Source of the DNA: CAZYTM01 sp964649725 | GTDB lineage: Bacteria; Desulfobacterota; Desulfuromonadia; Geobacterales; Geobacteraceae | Assembly: GCA_964649725.1 (NCBI GenBank) | Contig: CAZYTM010000013.1 | Span: 1 to 64,000, forward strand | Direction: 5' to 3' | DNA: 64,000 nucleotides | Shown: positions 15,234 to 22,205 of the stretch, in pieces | How positions within the stretch are numbered: the stretch's first letter is position 1 | Layout: each line of letters begins with the position of its first letter | Notes under the pieces: model-generated | The model's input: only the letters and a program-made list of their open reading frames with translations | Databases searched by the model: none | Told to the model about the DNA's origin: nothing | Translations under genes and position numbers: made by a program

Positions 15234-15893
15234 ATGACAAACGAACAAACCATAATCCCTTGGAAATGCCACGTATGCGATAGCGTTTTTGACGTTACCT
15301 CAGGAGGCATTTGCTCGAAATGTAACAAGCCAACATGTAATAAACATCTCGGGACGCGGAGCTTCTCTAAAATTAAGCGAGAAAGAATCTGTACCAAGTG
15401 TCGTTCAGAAGAACCCGTAGAAGCCCAGGGAAAGGCGAAAACCACAAAGTTCACATTCATAGCAATAGCTGCTTTTCTTGCCGCACATTCCACTCTGATT
15501 GCCAGTAACATTCTTCTAACAGGCCATTTATCTCCATATTCTCAGCATGGATTTGGTGCCTTATCAACGCATATCGTATCCTTCATTGGCCTGTCACTTC
15601 TGGTTCTAACAATAAAGCAGAGAGTTTGGCGGACAGGGGGAATATTATCTGCATTATCCGCTCTCCTTCGCTCCTGCATGACAAGCTTCCCAGATCAAAA
15701 AGTCACATTCGGGATTATTACCCTGATCGTAAGTTTAGGTTCCATTGCTGCTCTGGCGGCCTCGTGGCGACTAGAAACGTTCGATTTAAGTTGGTGGGAG
15801 CGGGGCGGGCAGAAAAACTCATTCAAGCCGATATTTGTATTACTTGTCGCACTCGTAATAGTGGGGATTTTTCTCTACTGGGGAAGAGGATGA
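15234..15893 (+). CDS. Cassette I gene: zinc-ribbon membrane protein
   Basis: 219 residues from the ATG at 15234, with GGTGGAA a little far upstream. The N-terminus holds a probable zinc-binding domain with five pairs or singles of Cys/His: CHVC, CSKCNKPTCNKH and CTKC. Five membrane helices follow (starting at about 71, 103, 128, 148 and 196). The architecture suggests a membrane protein with a cytoplasmic zinc ribbon, of unknown function. Cassette 15213-15943, ends TTGGGT and ACCCAAC are exact complements. Confidence 0.65.
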   Translation: MTNEQTIIPWKCHVCDSVFDVTSGGICSKCNKPTCNKHLGTRSFSKIKRERICTKCRSEEPVEAQGKAKTTKFTFIAIAAFLAAHSTLIASNILLTGHLSPYSQHGFGALSTHIVSFIGLSLLVLTIKQRVWRTGGILSALSALLRSCMTSFPDQKVTFGIITLIVSLGSIAALAASWRLETFDLSWWERGGQKNSFKPIFVLLVALVIVGIFLYWGRG

Positions 15894-15897
15894 CGAC

Positions 15898-15949
15898 ACC
15901 CAACATCGGGGTGGTGCTGTCAAGCAGCACACCCCGTGAACCGTTGTAC
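15898..15949 (+). other. attC site of cassette I, last of the array
   Basis: R'' ACCCAAC (15898-15904), stem GGGGTGGTGCTG/CAGCACACCCC, R' GTTGTAC (15943-15949). No further R''/R' pair was found downstream, so this appears to be the end of the array. Confidence 0.85.
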
Positions 15950-16119
15950 GAGGAAAGTAAAGAATAAATGGGCCCTTTCTTCCCAGCGTCTTAATGCCAA
16001 CTGTATAAATTCCTGTCGTCTTTAGCCTAAAACCCCGCCTCAGCTAAGCCTCGAATTTTTTGAGGTGCAGTTCCTGTCTCCCCTTGCCTTGCATTGGTTG
16101 ACGTAGTGATAAAATTATG

Positions 16120-16222
16120 ATGGCATTAATGCTGGAAAATATGCTATATACAACCAGACTATTTGTATCAATAAGTACAGAATAAGCTGATAGCTAATAA
16201 GGATAATTAGATGGCATTAATG
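16120..16222 (+). repeat. Duplicated 12-base start region of the Fic gene
   Basis: ATGGCATTAATG occurs at 16120-16131 and again at 16211-16222, where it is the Fic start. The upstream copy opens a 21-codon frame beginning MALML and ending before the Fic gene. It could be a remnant of a duplication or a leader peptide. Confidence 0.55.
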
Positions 16223-17461
16223 TCGGAAAAAGAAGCTAAGGAACTCGGTCTCTATACCCGGGTCAGCGAGATGGAGCCGATGCTTGTTGAAAATGGGGCA
16301 TTGGAAGACTTGGCTGCTTCGATTCTTGAGGGCTCTGCTGCTCTCAGCGCCATCTTGCCGGACCAATCGCTGTCAGGGTTGCGAGAGATGCTAAGAATCG
16401 TCAACTCCTATTACTCTAACTTAATCGAAGGGAACAGTACCCATCCTATTGATATCGAACGTGCAACGAGGAAGGACTACTCGGGAGACCCTGCCAAGCG
16501 CAACCGCCAAATAGAGAGTGTGGCCCATATCGAGTGTCAACGGGCAATCGATGCGCGTCTCGCCGCCGAACCAGGGGTAGCAATCACATCTCCTGAGTGG
16601 CTATGTTGGGTACATAAATGTTTTTACGACCGACTACCAGACGAATTACGCCAGGTAAAAGATGAGGAGACTGGTGAGACGCTTGAGGTCGTCGGTGGCG
16701 AGCCCAGGGAGCGAGATGTTCGCGTGGCTCATCATGTTGGCGCCGCAAGTGCCTTTATGCCAAGTTTTCTAGACCGATATCATGAGATTTATGGTCGCCA
16801 GATGCACGGCATTCACCCCATCATAGCTACCGCGGCGGCACACCACAGGCTGATGTGGATCCACCCCTTTCTTGATGGGAATGGCCGTGTCGCCAGGCTT
16901 TGTACAGACGCTTCTTTCCGCAAGTTGCTCAAGGGTTACGGCATCTGGAACGTTAGCCGCGGCCTTGCCCGGCGGCGAGATGACTATTATACAACTCTCG
17001 CTAATGCCGATGCCCCCCGCAAAGGAGATCTTGACGGCCGTGGGAATTTGTCCCAAAAAGGTCTGGAAGAGTTCGTAAAGTTCTTCTTAGAGACATGTTT
17101 GGACCAGATCGACTACATGAGAAGTGTGTTACGTATCGACGGACTGCTTGACCGTTTAAATGGCTATGTCACCCTTCGCCAATTAGGAATGGCTCCCTGC
17201 CCTCCTGATGCGCAGAAGCTTCGCCCAGAGGCTGCTTATCTGTTGCAAGAAGCCCTAATTCGTGGGGAGGTTTCTCGTGGTGACGTTGGCCGGATTACGG
17301 GACTTGGTGATCGTCTTGGGCGCACCCTGGTTTCGTCTCTCGTCAAGGAACGGCTGTTAGTCTCTCCCATGCCGCAAGGCGGCCTCCGCCTTGGATTCCC
17401 GCCACACGCTGTAGAGTATTACTTGCCAGGCTTGTTCCCACCAACTGGCGGTGTAGCTTAA
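16211..17461 (+). CDS. Class II Fic-domain protein (probable AMP-transferase)
   Basis: 416 residues. The catalytic Fic motif HPFLDGNGR is at 218-226, with H218 as the general base, complete and intact. The autoinhibitory motif S-x-x-x-E-G is at 69-74 (SNLIEG), so this is a class II Fic with an N-terminal inhibitory helix. The C-terminal part looks like a winged-helix DNA-binding domain (LIRGEVSRGDVGRITGLG). Such proteins transfer AMP to target hydroxyl groups and are often held off by the inhibitory glutamate. AAGGATAATTAG precedes the ATG. It sits just beyond the last attC, and no attC follows it. Target unknown. Confidence 0.88.
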   Translation: MALMSEKEAKELGLYTRVSEMEPMLVENGALEDLAASILEGSAALSAILPDQSLSGLREMLRIVNSYYSNLIEGNSTHPIDIERATRKDYSGDPAKRNRQIESVAHIECQRAIDARLAAEPGVAITSPEWLCWVHKCFYDRLPDELRQVKDEETGETLEVVGGEPRERDVRVAHHVGAASAFMPSFLDRYHEIYGRQMHGIHPIIATAAAHHRLMWIHPFLDGNGRVARLCTDASFRKLLKGYGIWNVSRGLARRRDDYYTTLANADAPRKGDLDGRGNLSQKGLEEFVKFFLETCLDQIDYMRSVLRIDGLLDRLNGYVTLRQLGMAPCPPDAQKLRPEAAYLLQEALIRGEVSRGDVGRITGLGDRLGRTLVSSLVKERLLVSPMPQGGLRLGFPPHAVEYYLPGLFPPTGGVA

Positions 17462-17663
17462 ATGTTTACCGGTACATCGAAATACCAGAGATGAAACTGC
17501 AATGGCACAACAAAGCGCGACAGCCGGTCGGCGCGAAGAAACCTGCACCGCCGCTGCGCTCTCAGACGGCTGGAGGGGAAGCGGGCGGCAACTGACAGAA
17601 GAGCATAGTTCATCCGGGACTGCCACCCCTAGCCGGCAGCCTTGAAAGTAGCCAGGAGGAGAT

Positions 17664-18152
17664 ATGGAAGTAGAATACAACATAAGCGAAGCAGATTATG
17701 TGGCGAGCGTCAAACTGGCTGCCACTTTGACCCGGAAGCAGATTTACTGGCTGGCTGGCGGCGGAGCCCTGCTGCTGCTGGCAGGACTGTTCGGACCGGA
17801 CCAGTGGAAGATAATGTCCAATTCGGGGCTGGTCTGCGGCATCGTCGGTTACCTGGTGGTACTGCATCTGTTCCTGCCGCTGCAGGCGAAACGCCACTAC
17901 CGGAGCTACAAGTCGATCCATATCCCACTGTTTATCACCTTAAGCGATGTCGGCTTTACCATCAGAACCGATCACGGCCAGAATGAGCTGAAATGGGGAA
18001 AACTGCTGAAATGGCGGGAGAGCAGCAACCATATCCTGGTATATTTCGCCCCGAAGATGTTCTATATGATCCCGAAACGGCTTGCTGCCGCAGGCTTTGA
18101 CCTGGAGCAATTCAGGAAGGAGTTGCACGCCCATCTGGGAAAGCCTCTCTGA
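17664..18152 (+). CDS. YcxB-like membrane protein
   Basis: 162 residues with two adjacent membrane helices (about 27-45 and 53-73). A soluble C-terminal domain of the YcxB pattern follows: ITLSDVGFTIRTDHGQNELKW, then VYFAPKMFYMIPKR and an amphipathic C-terminal helix. The molecular role of the family is unknown. Start ATG has AGGAGATATGG overlapping optimal spacing. Composition returns to that of core genes. The 200 bases upstream hold no gene, nor a full attC, although a GCACAAC is present near 17500. Confidence 0.72.
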   Translation: MEVEYNISEADYVASVKLAATLTRKQIYWLAGGGALLLLAGLFGPDQWKIMSNSGLVCGIVGYLVVLHLFLPLQAKRHYRSYKSIHIPLFITLSDVGFTIRTDHGQNELKWGKLLKWRESSNHILVYFAPKMFYMIPKRLAAAGFDLEQFRKELHAHLGKPL

Positions 18153-18283
18153 TCCTCATTCTGCCATGGTAGCCCCTTCTGTCCAGCCCGTCAACGCAGC
18201 AGCCGTCATAATCAACAGGGGCAGAATTTGCGGCAGCTGCTTAATAGTGCTGCCGTTCCGCCAAGGTGCGTTATAATTGCCCT

Positions 18284-20512
18284 ATGGACCAGCTCCGTTT
18301 CGCAGATAACCAGCTCCTCTTCGGCGCCGACCAGATGCAGGGTATCGTTGCCGCCGAACTGGCAGGGCGCTTCATCCGCCTCTTTATCCGCACCGACCAT
18401 GGGGTAATCTTCCGCGATGACCCTTTTCACCCCTTCATCCTCCTTGCCGACGAGGCGCTGCTGGCAGATGCGACTATCCCCTGTCAAGTGACGCCGCTGG
18501 ACGGCCCGGGGGAATTCTGCTTCCTCGCCCGTTTCACCAGTTGGCATGACTGTATGGCAGCCCGGGACTACCTGGCGAAACGGAGCAGCCATTCCCCTTC
18601 GGCAGCAGACGCCCCTTATCTGTATATCTCCGACCCGGTCCACCAGCATCTCCTTCTTACCGGCAAGACCTTTTTCAAGGGGCTCGAATTCCAGCAACTG
18701 CGCCGGCTGGCTCTGGACATCGAGACCGCCTGTGCACCAGGGTTCGAATTCTCCAACCCGCTCCGCCCGGAGGACCGGATCATCTCCATCGCCCTGGTCG
18801 ATTCGGACGGCTTCGAAGAGGTACTCTCCGGCCGGGAGATGGATGAAACGAGGATGCTGCAACGGCTCGGCGAGATCATCGGCGAGCGCGACCCGGATGT
18901 GCTCGAAGGGCACAATCTCTTCCGTTTCGACCTGGAGTATATCCGGGTCAGAGCAGCGCAGCTCGGCGTGAGACTCAACTGGGGGAGAGACGGGAGCGAG
19001 CCGAGGGTGCATCACTCCCGCTTCACCGTTGCCGAACGGAGCGTCGATTACCCCCGCTGGGACATCTACGGCCGCAACATCATCGACACCTATTTCCTCC
19101 TCCTTATCTATGACATCAGTTCCCGTGACATGGAGAGCTATGGCCTGAAAGCGGCGGCCCGCCACTTCGGTCTGGCGGCTGCTGACCGGGTCTATCTGGA
19201 TGGTGACCAGATATCCGCTACCTATATGACCGACCCGGAAACGCTGCGGCGCTACAACCTGGACGATGCCAGGGAGACTCTGGCCCTGGCCAGGCTCCTT
19301 GCCTACCCCCACTTCATCCAGACCGGCATCTTCCCCTATTCCTATCAGAACTGTCCACTCAGGGGGAACGCCACCAAGATAAACACCCTCTTTCTCCGCG
19401 AATATCTGAGACGCAGCATGGCGATCCCGAAGGGGGGAGGAGAAGCGAGTTTTGCCGGGGGGTATACCGATATCTTCCGCACCGGTCTGGTCGGACCGGT
19501 GGTCCACTGCGACGTCGCCTCTCTCTACCCTTCAATACTCCTTGCCAATCAGCTCAAGCCGGCCAAGGAGCGGCTTGGCCTCTTCCTCCCGCTGCTGCAG
19601 GAGCTGCGCAGGTTTCGCCTGCAGGCGAAGAAGCTGGCACTGCAGGAGGCGACCCCGCAGCGTCGCGATTATTACCAGGCCCTGCAGCAGACCTTCAAGG
19701 TGCTGATAAACTCTTTTTATGGCTATCTGGGAACGACCATCCATAATTTTTCCGATCCGCTGCTGGCCGGTGAAGTCACCAGGCTCGGGAGAGAGACCGT
19801 CCGCAGGATTCTCGAATCTCTCAAAGACGAAGGTGCAGAGCCGATAGAAGTCGATACCGACGGGGTCTATTTTATCCCGCCGGCCAAGGTTACCACGGCA
19901 GTCGAGGAAGAGGCGCTGGTGCAGAGAGTCTCAGCGCTCCTGCCGGAAGGGATTACGCTGGAACATGACGGACGGTGGCAGGCGATATTCTCCTACAAGA
20001 TGAAAAACTACGCGCTGCTCAGCTACGACGGTTCCATAACCCTTAAAGGGAGCAGCCTCCGATCGAGAGGGGTGGAAAGATATCTGCGCGAGTTCCTGCG
20101 GGAGACTATCCGCCTTCTTCTTCTCGGCAGGGAGGGGGAGATCGAGCAGCTATATCGGGACTACCTGGAGAAGCTTCGTCAGCACCGCTTCCAGATCTCC
20201 TGGCTGGCAAAGACTGAGACCCTGAATGAATCCCCTGCCACATACCAGACCAAGCTGAAACAGGGGAGAAGAAATCCTGCAGCAGCCTATGAGATCGCCA
20301 GTGCCTCTGCCAATGAATACCGGGCCGGTGACCAGATAAGTTATTACGTGACCGGCCACGGCAAAGGTGTGGCTGCTCATGCCAACTGCAAACCGGTTTT
20401 TGCCTACGATCCGCTCCGGCCGGACGAAAATATCGAATACTATATGGAAAAACTGAAAGTGATGTTCAGGAAATTTGCCAGCTTCAAATCCATGGAGGCG
20501 AATCTCTTCTGA
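18284..20512 (+). CDS. polB: DNA polymerase II (family B)
   Basis: 742 residues if the ATG at 18284 is used; a GTG at 18266 is also possible and neither has a strong ribosome site. Proofreading exonuclease motifs are present: DIET near 145, GHNLFRFDLEY, and YNLDDARETL. Polymerase motif A is DVASLYPS near 408, motif B LINSFYGYLG, and motif C VDTDGVYF near 522. All metal-binding aspartates are intact. Family B polymerases of this type act in replication restart and translesion synthesis in the cytoplasm. It stands alone between small genes. Confidence 0.9.
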   Translation: MDQLRFADNQLLFGADQMQGIVAAELAGRFIRLFIRTDHGVIFRDDPFHPFILLADEALLADATIPCQVTPLDGPGEFCFLARFTSWHDCMAARDYLAKRSSHSPSAADAPYLYISDPVHQHLLLTGKTFFKGLEFQQLRRLALDIETACAPGFEFSNPLRPEDRIISIALVDSDGFEEVLSGREMDETRMLQRLGEIIGERDPDVLEGHNLFRFDLEYIRVRAAQLGVRLNWGRDGSEPRVHHSRFTVAERSVDYPRWDIYGRNIIDTYFLLLIYDISSRDMESYGLKAAARHFGLAAADRVYLDGDQISATYMTDPETLRRYNLDDARETLALARLLAYPHFIQTGIFPYSYQNCPLRGNATKINTLFLREYLRRSMAIPKGGGEASFAGGYTDIFRTGLVGPVVHCDVASLYPSILLANQLKPAKERLGLFLPLLQELRRFRLQAKKLALQEATPQRRDYYQALQQTFKVLINSFYGYLGTTIHNFSDPLLAGEVTRLGRETVRRILESLKDEGAEPIEVDTDGVYFIPPAKVTTAVEEEALVQRVSALLPEGITLEHDGRWQAIFSYKMKNYALLSYDGSITLKGSSLRSRGVERYLREFLRETIRLLLLGREGEIEQLYRDYLEKLRQHRFQISWLAKTETLNESPATYQTKLKQGRRNPAAAYEIASASANEYRAGDQISYYVTGHGKGVAAHANCKPVFAYDPLRPDENIEYYMEKLKVMFRKFASFKSMEANLF

Positions 20513-20709
20513 TGCAGGGAGAATAGAGGCAGCTTGCCAGAGCAGAATAAATATGCTACATAGATACGAATTAACGAAGTATACTTCATATATTCCGGCT
20601 CGATCGGAATCTCCCTCGCTCTTGCCATGATTTAAGCTGCTGACCACTGACAGCGGTGCGGAAGCCCAAAGGTAGCGAGCGTAGGCTATGCCAGGAAAGG
20701 AGAATTTTA

Positions 20710-21117
20710 ATGCGGATATTTGTGACCATCCTCCCGTTACTCTTGCTGCTCGGCCTTACCACGCCTGCAGTCGCCCAGCAGGAGGAAAAACCTGAGGCTA
20801 TCGTAGAGAAAATGGCGGCTAAATTGGCCCGCGGGGTAACCAATGTAGTCACCTCGGTGGTAGAGATCCCGAAACAGACCTACCTGACCGTCCGTGACCA
20901 TGGCGCGCAAGGTTATGTGATCGGCCCGCTCAAGGGGATCGGCATGACTGTCTACCGGGCTTTTGTCGGGACTGCCGAGACCCTCTTCTTCCTGGTCCCC
21001 CAGCCAGGCTACTACGATTCGATGGCCGACCCTGATTATGTCTGGAATGGTTGGGAGCGGAAGAGAACCGAGCCGATCAAGCAGACTGAAGAGGAACCGG
21101 CCAAGAAAGGCGAATAA
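20710..21117 (+). CDS. TIGR04073-type secreted protein 1
   Basis: 135 residues from the ATG at 20710, with AAAGGAG upstream. A Sec signal peptide (MRIFVTILPLLLLLGLTTPAVA) is cleaved near AQQ. The mature part shows the TIGR04073 exosortase-system-associated pattern: KLARGVTNVVTSVVEIPKQ, GPLKGIGMTVYRAFVGTAE and PGYYD-x(5)-Y. The stop overlaps the start of the next gene, a paralog. Probably periplasmic or outer-membrane associated; function unknown. No exosortase gene is in the window. Confidence 0.75.
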   Translation: MRIFVTILPLLLLLGLTTPAVAQQEEKPEAIVEKMAAKLARGVTNVVTSVVEIPKQTYLTVRDHGAQGYVIGPLKGIGMTVYRAFVGTAETLFFLVPQPGYYDSMADPDYVWNGWERKRTEPIKQTEEEPAKKGE

Positions 21118-21506
21118 TGGACCTGAGGGGAACAGCTAAAACTCTGCGGAAGATCTCCCTTACGGTGGGGATATCTGTGCTGGTCATGACCGCCACTGCC
21201 TATGCCGGGACCTATCAGACCATCGACGACTCTTCACCGCAGGAGGTTGTAAATGGCATGGCGAATAAAACTGTCCGTGGCATTACCAATATCGCAACAG
21301 GTTGGCTGGAATTCCCCAAACAGATATATCTGACTTTTCGCGATGACGGAGCGGTCAAAGGTATTTTTGTCGGACCGTTCAAGGGGCTGGGGATGACTCT
21401 GGTGCGGACTTTCGCCGGGGCAGGAGAAGTGCTTACCTTTTACAGCGCCTATCCAGGCTTTTATGACCCTTTGATCGAACCTGAATACGCCTGGCAAAAA
21501 GAGTGA
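21117..21506 (+). CDS. TIGR04073-type secreted protein 2
   Basis: 129 residues, start ATG overlapping the stop of the upstream paralog. N-terminal signal peptide with hydrophobic core near 14-29. It shares the family pattern: GITNIATGWLEFPKQIY, VGPFKGLGMTLVRTFAG and PGFYD-x(5)-EYAW. Tandem arrangement and translational coupling suggest the two act together, perhaps as a heteromer. A strong bidirectional terminator follows. Confidence 0.75.
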   Translation: MDLRGTAKTLRKISLTVGISVLVMTATAYAGTYQTIDDSSPQEVVNGMANKTVRGITNIATGWLEFPKQIYLTFRDDGAVKGIFVGPFKGLGMTLVRTFAGAGEVLTFYSAYPGFYDPLIEPEYAWQKE

Positions 21507-21540
21507 TAATCGCCGCTTCTTAAAGTAGCAACATAGATAA

Positions 21541-21573
21541 AAAAAAGCCGCATCCTTTGGATGCGGCTTTTTT
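21541..21573. terminator. Bidirectional Rho-independent terminator
   Basis: Stem AAAAAAGCCGCATCC / GGATGCGGCTTTTTT with a TTT loop, placed between convergent genes so that either direction ends in a U-run. Confidence 0.93.
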
Positions 21574-21592
21574 CATGAAGCATACAGAAGAA

Positions 21593-21826
21593 TTACTTGC
21601 CAGCAGGAGCAGCGGCCGGAGCAGCTTCGTCCTTCTTGACTTCTTTCTTCGGAGCTTTTTTCTTCTTGGCTTTTTTAGCCGGTTTCTTCTCGTCTTTTGC
21701 AGGCTCAGCAGCGGCAGCAGGGGCAGCCGGAGCAGCCGGAGCAGCAGCCGGAGCAGCAGCGAATACGGTGCCAGCGAATGCTACGGCAACGAGAGCAGCA
21801 ACGAGAGTAGAGAGAACTTTTTTCAT
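21593..21826 (-). CDS. Small Ala/Lys/Pro-rich exported protein
   Basis: 77 residues. A signal peptide (about 1-23, ending VFA-AAP) is followed by an Ala-Pro repeat and a Lys-rich stretch (KKPAKKAKKKKAPKKEVKK), then an Ala-Pro end. It is low-complexity and highly basic, possibly binding a polyanion in the periplasm or cell wall. The strong ribosome site AGGAGG and a sigma54-like promoter suggest high or inducible expression. Similar small proteins occur in Geobacter; the role is unknown. Confidence 0.75.
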   Translation of the reverse strand: MKKVLSTLVAALVAVAFAGTVFAAAPAAAPAAPAAPAAAAEPAKDEKKPAKKAKKKKAPKKEVKKDEAAPAAAPAGK

Positions 21827-21865
21827 TTGTACTTCCTCCTGTTAAATGATTTGTACTTTTCACTA

Positions 21866-21881
21866 AGCAGATGTTGTGCCA
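21866..21881 (-). promoter_or_regulatory. Sigma54-type promoter
   Basis: Minus-strand TGGCACAACATCTGCT matches the -24/-12 consensus TGGCACG-N4-TTGCW, with the GG and GC pairs correctly spaced. It lies about 40 bases upstream of the small exported protein gene. Confidence 0.65.
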
Positions 21882-22121
21882 AGTGGGCTAAACCTGGGTA
21901 ACTCCCTTAAATAACTAGATACAACCCCCTCCTGAAAGGACTGAATCGCTGCCGCAAAACCGGATATAAGCCAATATATACCTCAAATAGGGTATCCTTT
22001 AGACATGTCTGGGCAACAGGGATATCTTTCCGATTCATCTCCCTGATGAGAGCGTTCTAGTGCTGCAAAGTTAATTAATCTTGCTAATACAAACGAACTA
22101 TATTAATTTATCTATCAGCAT

Positions 22122-22152
22122 AGGTCGTGGCGGTCAGCCCCCGCCGCGACCT
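22122..22152 (+). terminator. Hairpin in the radical SAM leader
   Basis: AGGTCGTGGCGG pairs with CCGCCGCGACCT with one mismatch, followed by ATTTTCATTTC. It could be a leader attenuator for the downstream gene or a terminator for a transcript from upstream. Confidence 0.5.
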
Positions 22153-22205
22153 ATTTTCATTTCTGCTACCCGGCAGATATCTTTTGCGACCCCCTGGAGC
22201 AAGCA

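Larger units (their letters stand above)
21827..22205. other. Long regulatory intergenic region
   Basis: Divergent upstream region of the exported protein (minus) and the radical SAM gene (plus). It contains the sigma54-like site, several AT-rich stretches and, near the plus-strand gene, a stable hairpin. No open frame with a ribosome site was seen. Confidence 0.6.

Noticed and set aside
16211..17461. Fic gene as a tenth cassette
   Set aside because: No attC follows it. A GCACAAC near 17500 lacks a partner R' core, so the gene is placed outside the array.
18212..19507. Long minus-strand frame opposite the DNA polymerase II gene
   Set aside because: Shadow of polB, no ribosome site and no motifs.
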